From Ichthyophthirius multifiliis (taxonomy: Eukaryota; Ciliophora; Oligohymenophorea; Hymenostomatida): DNA of 31,837 nucleotides. Shown here in pieces: positions 1 to 11,690 of the stretch. The DNA lies in assembly GCF_000220395.1 (NCBI RefSeq), contig NW_004087610.1, forward strand, positions 1 to 31,837. The letters run 5' to 3'. A program made the translations under genes and the position numbers. The notes under the pieces are model-generated. The model was not told where the DNA came from and ran no database searches. It worked only from the letters and a program-made list of their open reading frames with translations. Positions within the stretch are counted from its first letter, which is position 1, and every line of letters begins with the position of its first letter.

Positions 1-1021
1 TAAATTTTATTTAATTTCTTTTCTTATTTTTTTATAAATATATATTCAATTTGTTTTTCTTCTTTATTACAATTTGAATTTTCTAAATATAATTTATTAT
101 TAGAATTTTATTCTTTATTTTCTGTTTTTGACCTATTTCTTTAATATTTTTTTATTTCTTAAGTTAATTCTAAAATATTATTTTTTTCGTTTTTTTTTCT
201 AGCTTATTTAATAACTTTGATAAAATAAATTAAAAAGGTATTTATTTATCATTCATTTTTTAAAAAATATTTGTTTTATTTCCTTATATACCATTATTAT
301 AAAATTCTAAAATTATATTATAAATATTTTTATCTATATTATTTTTAAAAATTAATTCAAATAATAACAATATAGCCTCTATTTAATAAATAAACTTAAA
401 CTATTCGTCTATTTTTTAGACAAAATAATTATTTTATTATTCCAATTGATTTAGTTATTCATTTTATTTATTAATAATATATTAACTTTTTGATATTTTT
501 TATTTAATTAATTAGATTTCTTTTAAATATCGATAATTTTGGTTTTAAAATAAATCATTCTATTAAATTATTTGTTATTTTTCATTTATTTTTAGTTGAG
601 TTTCTTTAATTTAATATTTTTATTATTATTATTCTTTTAAATGCGTACTTAATATAATTTCTTGTTTATTTTTTATTTATTCTATTTAATTTTCTTTACT
701 TATAGCAATTTGATCTAAATTTTTTAATAAATTGCATTAATTTTTTAAATTTTAGATTTCTTTATAATATCTATTTTTCATAAAAATTAAAGTATTTTAA
801 TAATTATATTCCTCGTTTAATAATTCTATTTTCTTTTCACAATTTTTTCTTGTTTTTTCTTACTAAGTATTTTTATATAATTCTACATTCTTATATAATT
901 TTATATTATTTATTATATTAATTCTTTTCTATATAAAATTATTTAATTATAGTTATTTTAATGTGTTTTGGTTTTATAAATCTTATAAATATTTCTTTAA
1001 ATGGTTTTCGTTATTTATCAT
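1..1021 (-). CDS. Asn/Gln/Lys-rich coiled-coil protein, 3' end beyond the window
   Basis: I do not recognise the family. With TAA/TAG read as Gln, a minus-strand frame opens at the ATG at 1019-1021 (MINNENHLKKYLQDLQ) and runs without TGA towards the left edge. It encodes a very polar protein dominated by N, Q, K, E and I/L. Leucines and isoleucines are spaced as in a coiled coil, and no signal peptide or membrane helix is visible. Near 180-198 the coding signal passes into a neighbouring frame (ending ENSNCNKEEKQIEY). This happens at two T homopolymers, 181-187 and 190-198, so one base is probably miscounted there. The kinesin gene ends 239 bp upstream on the same strand. The protein continues past base 1, so length and C-terminal domains are unknown. 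A structural or cytoskeletal role is only a guess from composition. Confidence 0.6.
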
Positions 1022-1260
1022 ATTAAGTTATAATATGTTATTTTTTTTTTTTAAAAAAAATTAGTTTGTTATTTTATAATTTTAATATATAAACGAATTT
1101 ATTTTAATATATATATAAAAAAAAGGAAATAAACGATTACAATATATATAAATTCTTATTTAATATTTAAATGTATTTTATTTAATAAAAGTATTTATAA
1201 TATAAATTGATATATATACTAAAACACAATATTATTAAAAATAAAATATATATAATTTAA

Positions 1261-4200
1261 TCAATATTTTTTAAATTAAGAAATTCCTGAAAGACTTTAT
1301 ATCCTATTATGATGTACACTATTTTTAATATTATTATTAAAATTGTTTTATTACTTTCGAGTATAATATTAATAATTATCTTTCTAAAATGTTTTTGATT
1401 CTTTAACAGGACTTTAATTATTAAGTAAAAAAATACCTTAATTATCTAATACTTCTTTACTAAATCTTTTTTAAAAATTGCTTTTAGGGGTAACTAATTA
1501 ATCGTTATTTTCAAATGTTTTATACATAGCAGCATTAATTTAAGTTTTGAAAATATTTTTTATAGATAAATTTTAAGGTTTATCGACAGAATCATTGATA
1601 TTATTATTAATATAATTATTATAATTATTATTATTATTATTATAATTATTAATATTATTATTATTATTATTATTATTTATATTATGATTATTAGTATTAT
1701 TATGATTATTATTTATATTATTATTTATATTAGAATTATTATTATTATTAGTAATATTATTAGAATTATTATTTGTATTATTTACAGTATTATTATTAGT
1801 ATTATTATTTGCATTATTACTAATATATTATTCTTATTCATATTTTTACAATTCGCTTTATAATTATTATAACAAAATTTTATTATTTTCTTCATGATTG
1901 TTTTTATTTAAAACTTCATTTAATGTTTCAATTGTTTATTTATTAAGTTAATTTAATTTTTCAGTTTATTTTTAAAACGCCTATTAGTATTTTTACATTT
2001 CATTTTCATGTTATTCTACAATAATTTTTTAATTTTTTTCTATAAATTAAGTTTCTTCTTTCATTTTATTTAATAAATATTATTCTAATTATCTTGATTA
2101 TTCTTATTATAACAATGTATTATTTTTTTCTTATTTTATAGCCTATACATATATATATTTATAAATCATTTACATTATTTTTATTAAAATAATATATTTA
2201 CTTCCGAATAATATTTTGATTTTTCAATTTCCATTTTAAGTTCATCTTATATACTATTAACTTTACCTTCTAGTCTTTCCTTTTCTTTTAAAATTTATTC
2301 AATTAATTATTAGTTTACTCCACTATAAAAGTTCTCTTTTATTTCTTCAAATACCCTTTTTAATAATAAATTTCTTTCTTTTAATTCTTCTATTGATTTA
2401 TCATATGTTTATGGTAGAACAGATTTTTAAATAATTTCTTCACCTTTTTAAAAAAATTAATTTTTTTATTATTTTAAATTAATACATTATTTAAGTTCTT
2501 TTAAAATTTAAGTTTTATCTTAACTATTATTATCTGTTTAATTTAAGTCCATATATTAAATGCCTAAAAAACTACCTTTAATACTTTATCTTTCTATACT
2601 TTTTTTTTAATTAATTATTATAATGTTTAATTGTCTTTGCCTATGTTTCCCTTTTTATCTTATACCTCTTATGATTTCTAATCGTTTTATATATGTTATT
2701 CTAACTCGATTTATTCGATTTTTCTTCTTAATAATTTATAATTAGCACTTGCTTCATTTATTACTATTTCTAAATTATCAATGTGTGTTTTTTGTACTTT
2801 ATTTAATTCTATAAGAAGTGTTTCTTTTCCATATTCTATTATTTATTTCCATTCTAAAGTTGAAATAGTTCTCGAAAGTGTTTAATTAATAATATGGGAA
2901 CTATAATATATATATATGTATATATTAAATAAAAAAAAAGATATGTATTTACTTAAATAATTCTTTTTTTAATAGAATAATCATTAAATCTCTCGAAATG
3001 TGATGCTTTTGATGAAATTTATCTAATTTAGAAGGAAAAAGAGTTATTTTTTCTAACATTTATTTTTAATTTAACGAATTATTAATATTTCCTTTTGTTT
3101 ATTTTAACAATGTTTCCATTTTAGTAAATGTGTGTTTTTTTCCTTAATTTTGATTTCCCTCTTGTTCTTAATTTTCATCAAATAAATTGTTAAAATCTAC
3201 TCCTAATTGTTAAATTTTTTTCTATTAATCTGACCATTATAAAACATAATTCTTATATATTTAAAAATATAAAATAAAAAATTTAAAATATAAATAAATA
3301 TATATATATATAAATATATATATATATATTTTTTTATATATATATTATTTATATATATATATAGATTTATTTTATAATTATTTACATCAAGTGTTAAACT
3401 TGTTGAATTTTTGAAATATTCTGAATAAGATATTTCTTAGAAATTAAATTTTTTTTTTAAATAATCTTCTATATTTAGTTTACCTTTATTTATTTTAAAC
3501 AATTTTATAAATAATAATTTTGTTTTTTTATTTAACTATTTGTAGTTTTTTCTTAAATCATTTTACTAATTTACTTTTCATATTTACATAAAGTTTCTAT
3601 AAGAGAAGTTACTTATTTTTATAAAACTTCAGTTTAAAACAGATTATATTCATTTTTAGATTTTTATTCAGTATAAGATTATTCAATTTATTATTTCTAA
3701 TATCTAATATCCATCATTTTTTTTTCTTGTTCATTTAATTCTTTTTTTAAAATAATAATTTCCTTCTATAAATTTCTACATAATTTATTCTTTTCTTAAT
3801 ATCTTTTTCTAAAATCAGAACTTGTACCTCTATATTATCCTGTATTATTATTATCCTTTTAACTACTATTTAAAAAAGCATTCTATTAATTACCCCCATT
3901 ATCCTATTATCTTTTACCACTAAAAATACTTGGTTAATTATTTCCTCCTTATTAATCTACAAAGCTTTCATCTAGATCCGATTCATCTCCATTATCATTA
4001 TTAATACTATTATTTTATTCCGTATTACTACCTTCACTATCATTATTATTGATAATATCTTCTAGATTTTTAATAAAAGATCCTCCATTGTTATTATTTT
4101 TTATTTCCTCCTTTAATTTCTGCACCATTTTTTTCCATTTATCATTCTATTCTTTACTTTTAGCTAATTCTCCTTTAAGTTATTCAATAAGCACCTTCAT

Positions 4201-5058
4201 TTATTCATTAGACAATATAATGTTTATCTTGACATTATTTTTTATAGTTTTAGCCCTTGTAGCGAATTTCAGAGTACTTATTTATTCCTCATGTTGACTA
4301 GAATGTGGAGATATAGCGGCTATAAGTGATGTTTTAAAGTTTCCTCCTAGACTCTCTTATAATATTCGAGTTAGTTTAGAATCTCTATAAGGTATATGGT
4401 CAGCTCCGGAAGTTAAAGCATGAATAACATTCCCTAAACATGACAATGAAAGGTTTATTTTTTTTGCTTCTTCTAACATTTCACCCCAGGCTTGTGTTTT
4501 GGCGATTTTCTCACACCCAGCTAAGTCTACTAGGTTCATTTTTCCGGTTTTTAATTACCCATTAGGGCATTTTTGGTTTACATTTATTGTAAAAATAGTA
4601 TGAGATCGGGAAGAATACTCATTCATTCGTGTTTCTCGAGTCTATTTGCTTGAATATCCTAAATTTATGGCATCTAGTATATCTTATTCACTTTCTACAG
4701 TTATATTGGTAAGTCCTTGTACATATAAACCACCTTCTTTTGCATTTTCTTTTATTTTCAAATTCTATTTATTCGTATTAAGTAAATCAAATAATTACTC
4801 TTTATATATTTCTAACATACTACAAGTAATTGAAAATTCAATATCAGTACTTTAATTTACATATTAAAAAATTTAATTACTTACTCGAGGAATTATTCCC
4901 TTTTATTATTAATCGTTTACATTTCCGAACATTGTGTGTGTCTTACCAGAGCCAGTAGCTCCATAGGCAAAAATAGTACCATTATAACCTAATAGGACAT
5001 CATTGACCATTTCTCTTCCTACATCTTCATATATTTCAGACTTTTGTGTTTATTATTA

Positions 5059-5127
<69 letters not shown>

Positions 5128-5695
5128 TAAATATATATATTATTTAGTTTATTTTCATATTTTTATTTATTTACACTTTTTTTTTTATTTTTTTTACTTA
5201 TTAAGAAGCCGGTGGATATACTTTATCGAGTGTAAAGATAGTTTTTTCTGGCATAACTTATACTGATTTTAAATCTGGGAACCTTAAGTTTTCATTACCA
5301 CATCCATTTTAATTAAATTCTATTTCCATTTTATTTAAAGGACGTACTCTGATAAAAGTCCTAACATTAGATGATTATTTAACAGGTTATTATAATTAAG
5401 ATAATATTTATTTAGAATTATTATCAGAATCATTCTAGTTTTACTATTGAGATAAAATTTAAGAATTTTACATTGAATCGTTCACATTATTTTATTTTAT
5501 AGCACTTGAACTTGGTTAGTTTTTTAAAGGAGAATTTGTTAGGTATTTTTTATTACTGTTAATTTCTTGGATTTCAGACATGTTTTATTCGAATTCTTGT
5601 AATTTTAAAGGTTATACATTAGTAATAGAAAATCCTTTTTAGTATAATTTGCTCGTTAAATATGTTTTTCGATCTTAAGTTTTTAAAGATGTCAT
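1261..5695 (-). CDS. Kinesin-1-like motor protein (kinesin heavy chain family), five exons
   Basis: This is an ATP-driven microtubule motor of about 1,344 residues with an N-terminal motor domain, expected to act in the cytoplasm. Exons (minus): 5695-5198, 5040-3386, 3251-2953, 2900-2202, 2142-1261; all four introns are GT..AG. The motor spans about residues 95-430. It has [12 protein letters not shown], a P-loop GATGSGKT at 193-200, switch I NEYSSRSH, switch [11 protein letters not shown] near 336-344, then [17 protein letters not shown]. The last motif and the neck after [12 protein letters not shown] resemble conventional kinesin. In switch II the usual Ser of DLAGSE is Cys. The tail is coiled coil, followed by a long Asn tract and a basic C-terminus ending SGISQFKKY. 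The start at 5695 adds an in-frame, coding-like N-terminus; Met at 5581 is an alternative. Single bases seem missing at T runs 3546-3551 and 2600-2608; adding both makes the exon sum a multiple of three. Confidence 0.93.
1591..1830 (-). repeat. (ATT/AAT)n trinucleotide repeat coding polyasparagine in the kinesin tail
   Basis: An imperfect trinucleotide array within the last kinesin exon reads as AAT codons on the minus strand, interrupted by ATT, ACT, CAT and GTA. It gives an Asn-rich low-complexity segment between the coiled coil and the C-terminal tail. The frame is kept on both sides, so it is part of the protein and not an intron. Confidence 0.85.
5041..5197 (-). repeat. Kinesin intron 1, containing a long (TA)n microsatellite
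   Basis: The donor GTAAAAAAA follows the codons for PPASQQ and the acceptor AAAAG precedes [12 protein letters not shown]. This joins the motor at the place expected from kinesin alignments and keeps phase 0. An almost uninterrupted TA dinucleotide tract lies at about 5067-5120. Confidence 0.85.
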
Positions 5696-7914
5696 TATTT
5701 GTTTTTATTTTGGAGTTAATGGGTTTTATTATTATATTACAGTTAGGGATGGCTCTGTTTATTAAAAAAGAAAGCAATGGTTATAAATTTAATTTAATTT
5801 AAATTTTTTATTTTTTGCTTTTTTTTTATGTATAATTTTTGTTTTTTTTTTTTAATTTTTATTTTATTAATTATTAATATTAATTAATAATCTGAATTTT
5901 AATTTTAGTTTCTAAAAGCTTTTTAAATTTATTGATTTTTTTATATTTTAGTTATGCTTTTAATTTTATAAATTTTATATATATATTATTATCTTTATAT
6001 ATATATATATCAAATATATATATTATTAATGATCATAGTTTATATTATATAAAAATATGCTAATTTTCTTTAAAAAATAAATAATTTATCTATATTTATT
6101 TTAAACAGTTTTATTTTTAAACTAAAATAAGAAAATAATAATTTATACAAAATAATATTATATTAAAAAAAAAAATAATAAAAAATATAATAAAATCATA
6201 AATATGTTTTAAAAAATACCATAATAAATTATAAATAATAACAATAATTTATTTATAAAAAAATACTCAATTAATTTATTTTATATAATTAATTATAAAA
6301 AATTATTTTTTTTTAAAAAAAAAAGTAAAATATTAAAATCAATAATAATTATATATAACAAACTTCAATATAAAATTAACAAAAAAATGAAATAAACATA
6401 ATAATAAAAAATTAAAGAAACATCAATATATTGACAAAAATTATAATTAATATAATTTTAAATATAAAACTTTAAATTTCAATTAGAATTATTACTCAAT
6501 AAATAATTTAAAGTGTCCTATATATAATTTGAATTAAATAATAAATTAATAATGAATTTAATAACTATCCATTTAGTTTATTATAAATCCATAATAATTT
6601 ATAATATTAAAAATTTAATAAATAAATTATGCTGAAAATTTTCTGTAATAAAATCAGTAATTTATAACCTAAATAAACTTATTAGACATATATAATGATT
6701 TTGAACATTTCGTAGAAATTTTATATACAATATTTTATCTTTTTTTTTGAATATGTAAAACTCAATATTAATAAATAATTGCCCTTTTTTTTTTTTTACT
6801 ACTTATTTTTACTTGCTGAATATGTGAAAAAATATATGTTTAGTAAAAATTAAATAAAAATTTAAAAAAATATTTATATATATTAACAAAAATAATATTT
6901 TAAAATTGGTAAAATAAATTGAATAAAATTAATTTAGTTAATTATAAGGCAAAAACTTATAATAATATGTTATAACTTATTATAAAACAAGTAAATACTA
7001 TTAAAAGATTAAAGTAAAATTAATATTTATTAAATTTTTGTAATAAATAGATTAATAAGAATTTATATAAAAAAATCTAAAAATAATGTTTTTAATCTTT
7101 AAATGAATAAAAAAAGATTAATATTTTTTAAAATTTGTAGAAAACAAAAGAATCAAAAAATAAAAATTAAAAATGATAAATAGAAAATATTTATATAGAA
7201 AGATATAAGAATATATAAAAAAAAATTATATATATAATAATAAATTAAAATAATTAAAAAAAAAATTAAATATTGCTAAATATTTTAAAAAATATAAATT
7301 ATAATTATTTAAATTATATTATAGTAAATATAAATCAAATTAAAAGAAAAAAATATTAATTATTAAAGTAAAAAAATATATTAAATATTAATTTAAAATA
7401 ATTAAAAATAATTTTTTTTTTTATATATATAAATGTAAAAATAAAATATTTAATATAGTTATATAATCTAATATAAACATATAAATATATAAAAATATAA
7501 ATATATAAATATATAAAATGTATATATATTTACATTTATAATTATATATATATTTTTTTATATTTATATTTTTATTTTTATTATATTTTTACATTTAAAT
7601 TTTTTATTAATATAATTTAAATTTAATTTTTTTTATATTTCCTTTTTCTTTGTTTTTTTTATTATTCAAAAATTTAAAGACTGATGATTTTTTTTTTTCA
7701 TTTTTTATTTTTTAGCATTATTAAAAAATTTTCATTAAAAATATATTTTCTAAAATTTTTTATTAAATTAATAATAATTAAATATAAATTAATATATTAA
7801 ATTGTTTACTAATAATATTATTAAATATATTTTATATTTATAAATTATTTAATATAATTAATATTTTGTTTTTTAAATAAAATATTTATATTATTTATAA
7901 AATATTCTTATTAA

Positions 7915-7945
<31 letters not shown>

Positions 7946-8113
7946 CTTATATATTTTATATTAAATAAATATTTAATTATTAATTATTTATATTTTTTTA
8001 TAAACCAATTTTTTTTTTTTTATTTTTTAAATTATAAATCCTTTGTAGATAATATAATACTTAAATACCTATAAAGATAATAAATAACTAGCCTTTTTTT
8101 ATCTTATTATTTA
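5696..8113. other. 2.4 kb non-coding gap between divergent genes
   Basis: This stretch separates the kinesin (minus) from the surface-protein gene (plus), so it must hold both promoters. It is almost pure A+T with homopolymers and short TA runs (for example 7921-7946). No frame has coding-like composition, and no tRNA-like GC island, inverted-repeat element or terminal repeat is visible. Bases 5730-5790 are slightly richer in G/C and may be kinesin 5' UTR. Confidence 0.7.
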
Positions 8114-9274
8114 ATGATTTTTATATATAAATATTTATTATTAATACAAACATTATTATTTAAATACTCCTTTTAAGGTACACAATATAAATAATATAAT
8201 ATTAATAAATAATAATATAAAAAAAAAACATATAAGGCACCATAAAACAAGGAAAAATTCCAATCCAAAATACTATAGCAAATAAAAATAATAATGCTGA
8301 CTACACATTTTAATTTATTCCCGAAACAACCGTTCCATCTGGCGGTATTTTACAAATATAATTTCCTTCCTAATATAATCCGGGTTTAGGAATAGTAGCA
8401 TTATCAAATATTTGCGACCGCCCCTGCACAATAACTGATAATACAGTAACCTTTGAATTTTCTGAAGAAATATTAGGCAATATAGAAATTTAAGTTTCCA
8501 TATATTAAGTATTAAACCCCTCCATAACAGGCGGTACAGGTAGTTTTTATGTCCGAACATACAAAGGAGTGAATTTGTTTGATGAAAACCTTATTTTTGG
8601 AGAACTTGGAATAGCTGGGGATATAAATACTTTAATTTCAACAACTGTAAAAGTGGATTCCTCTGGAACATAGGCCGCAGGAGAATCGACTAAATACAAT
8701 TTCGCGTTTAAAACAGATTAAGATATCCCCATGAGCTCATACATAGAGTTATGGATCCCTTCTCGAGCAGGTAACTACCTTAGTTCAGATTCTCCTTACG
8801 ATTTTGAAATTTCTGATAACCCTTCATGCTCTACCTACCCTATTAATGGCATAAATATTAAAGCTTAGATATAATGCGAGAAAGTCAAGGGAAAATAGAT
8901 AATTTAAATCACAGGACTTCTTGCAGATTTGAAAGCAGGGTCAGATGTTGGTATTAGTGTTTCGATGACTAATCCAAAAATTTCTCTTTTTACAAATGAT
9001 GCGTATTAGAATGAAAGATTTAGAATTGTAGTGTTTCGTATCGGTACAAAAGTGGTTTATGGATGGAGTAATCCTATAAATGGATTTTAAATTACAACGG
9101 GAAAAATGCAATATGTGAGATTTTATAAAAAACTAAATAATGCAGTTGAGGCTAAAGGAAAAATCATTGATTATTATCTCAAAATACTGCCCAAAAATCC
9201 ATTACCTAAAGGATCTTTATTATAAATAAAATTTCCTTCTCCCAATTTTTTTTTTTAAAAAGGTATAATTTTAC

Positions 9275-9323
<49 letters not shown>

Positions 9324-9830
9324 GATGTTGATTAAAAATCCTCTTTTTAAATTCTTTATGGGCTAGAAGATGATACATCAAGTAATAATTCTATTTTAGA
9401 AGATTTCAGTTCAAGCGGTGATACTATATAATTATCAAATTATGCAGAATGTCTTATTCCTACAGAAATAGCCTTTTTTTTAAGAATATAACTACCTGAT
9501 TTATAAGGAAAAACAAATCCTATTGTAATATCCACATTTACGGATTCTTCCAAAAATGTAATCATAGATATGGATTCTACTTAAGCTTTTACAACTGTAT
9601 TAGATATAAACTCATCAAATTTATAAATATTATCTAATAATATGGGGCCAGAAAGATATTATTAAGCGAATTCATAAATAAAGTTTTCTTATAATTTCAC
9701 CCCTTCAGCTCTATTGATAGGTTCGACAATATATCAATTAACATTTCCTGAATAATTTACAATAAAAACAATAATACTACGTAATTTTTTATTATATATA
9801 TAAAATATAAAAATAAAAATATATATATAT

Positions 9831-9871
<41 letters not shown>

Positions 9872-11631
9872 TATATATATAAAGCATCATATTGCTCCAT
9901 TTAATAACAAGGAGTTTCTTTTGAATCTTTCCGATGTAAAAAGTAAGATCAAATAATATATTATTATTAAAAAGCGAACAACTTACTTTCTAATGGCGTC
10001 TTAGCATCAATGCAATTATAATTTGGAGCAAATACATTCATAGACTCTCCGATTTACGAGGGTGTATTTTTAATTGATGTCGCAATATTTTAACCAGATG
10101 GTTTTACTTACGTTTAAAGTTTTAGTTTAGTAGTAATCATATATCCAGAACCTATTTAAAGAATAAAAACTCTTTAATATATGAATTTTAACAACCCAGA
10201 TTTAGTGTCAATTCGAAGTGGTATAATTGAAATTGAATTAAAGACCTAATCATTGAAATTAATCGAAGGTAAACCTAAATTAAAACCCACAGACCCTTAA
10301 GGGTATATTGATGTGGTATTTGTTGATAATTATGATAATTTTCCGGACGTTTCAGTATATAAAGTAGGCGATAGTTTTCCTTGTAAAAACATAGAGGGTA
10401 TTTTCCCCCTTATAAACTAGTAAATAAACTGTGTTTTATTAGAAGACTATGATATAAATCCTAGTTATGGTACAATATCTGCAACAAAACGGAAGATAGT
10501 AAGAATGTAAAATTTCAAAGAAATAGGTATAAACTCATTAATAAAATTCCATTTAGTGAATATTTTAAATCCTAGACCATCTGCATCACCCGCTATATCA
10601 GATGATGGGACTATACGAGTACTATTAAAAACTAAAACAAACAGAAGGGAAAAAATAATTAATATTTCAGATCTCTTGACTGTTAAATATAAGACTATGG
10701 CAGCCTCAAGCCCTCCTAGTTTAAGTAATAAAGACTATATTAAATTCTATCCTTAAAAACCTATATAATAAGAATGGTTTGCTTTAATTTTCTTCCTAGA
10801 TTTAACTCTAGTATTAGAAGTTGGAGACAAATTTATCATTTAACTTACTAATATAGTTGATTTAGGTTTTTTTCCAGAAAATGAAAGCATTACAGTAGAA
10901 ATAGCCGCTTAAAATATTAATTCAATTACTAATCCATATATTTAAACAGGCACTTATATATAAAAAGCAGTATTTTATAATGATTTAAATTGGCTACTTT
11001 TAGAAATTATAAATGTAGACAAAACCACAAACAATCTAACTGGGAATCTAGTAGTAATCCTAAAAAATTTAATATGGCCTCGATATTATTTAAAATTCGA
11101 TAAAATTATATATAAATATCTACCAGTAGACTCATCGAAAGTTCAATCATCTAATATATCTTAAGTTTCAGTTGGAAACCAACCCCTTTCCCCTTCATAC
11201 GCAGAATTTGTAAAAGTGGAAATTCTCGTCCCTTTCAAAGCCCCGAACTAGCCTGGAGTTTATTTCGAAATTATATGCACGCCTTCAGTAGATCATCCTG
11301 ATAATTTCCGTCTTTTATTAACTTTCGATTCTAATTATAAACTAACATCAAGTATTCCAAAACCTATTTTTTCAATTCCTTAATTAAAACCTTTTGATAA
11401 AACTTAGATTAAATATAATTTCTATAACTCATACACAGTAGAATTCACTAATATAGCTTTTCACCCTAAATACGCCCCTTTTAAAATAATTTGTGAAGGC
11501 ATCAAAAATCCTAATTAAAACCCAACTACAACTTCTCTGAATTGGAAAATTTAAACTTATGTAGATTCATTTATAGAAAATGAAACATAAACTGTATATA
11601 ATAAAATAATAAATAAATGTAAGATAAATAT

Positions 11632-11690
<59 letters not shown>

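Noticed and set aside
2600-3551. Programmed ribosomal frameshifting in the kinesin gene
   Set aside because: There is no shared slippery motif or stop context as in Euplotes; the sites are plain homopolymers, better explained as length miscalls.
4049-4297. 82-codon plus-strand open frame
   Set aside because: It is antisense to the kinesin neck and coiled-coil exon, which has clear motor-family sequence on the minus strand.
4855-4890. Possible GT..AG intron in the kinesin motor
   Set aside because: The unspliced frame reads [16 protein letters not shown], which matches the kinesin fold at this point.
5696-8113. A replication origin or centromere-like element in the AT-rich gap
   Set aside because: Base composition alone is uninformative in a genome this A+T-rich, and no repeated or palindromic element stood out.
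8315-8560. 81-codon minus-strand open frame
   Set aside because: It overlaps exon 2 of the surface-protein gene, whose plus-strand frame is far better supported by composition and splice phase.
9951-9982. Possible 32 nt intron (GTAAGATC ... AAAAAG)
   Set aside because: Reading straight through keeps the correct frame, whereas splicing it out would break the frame.
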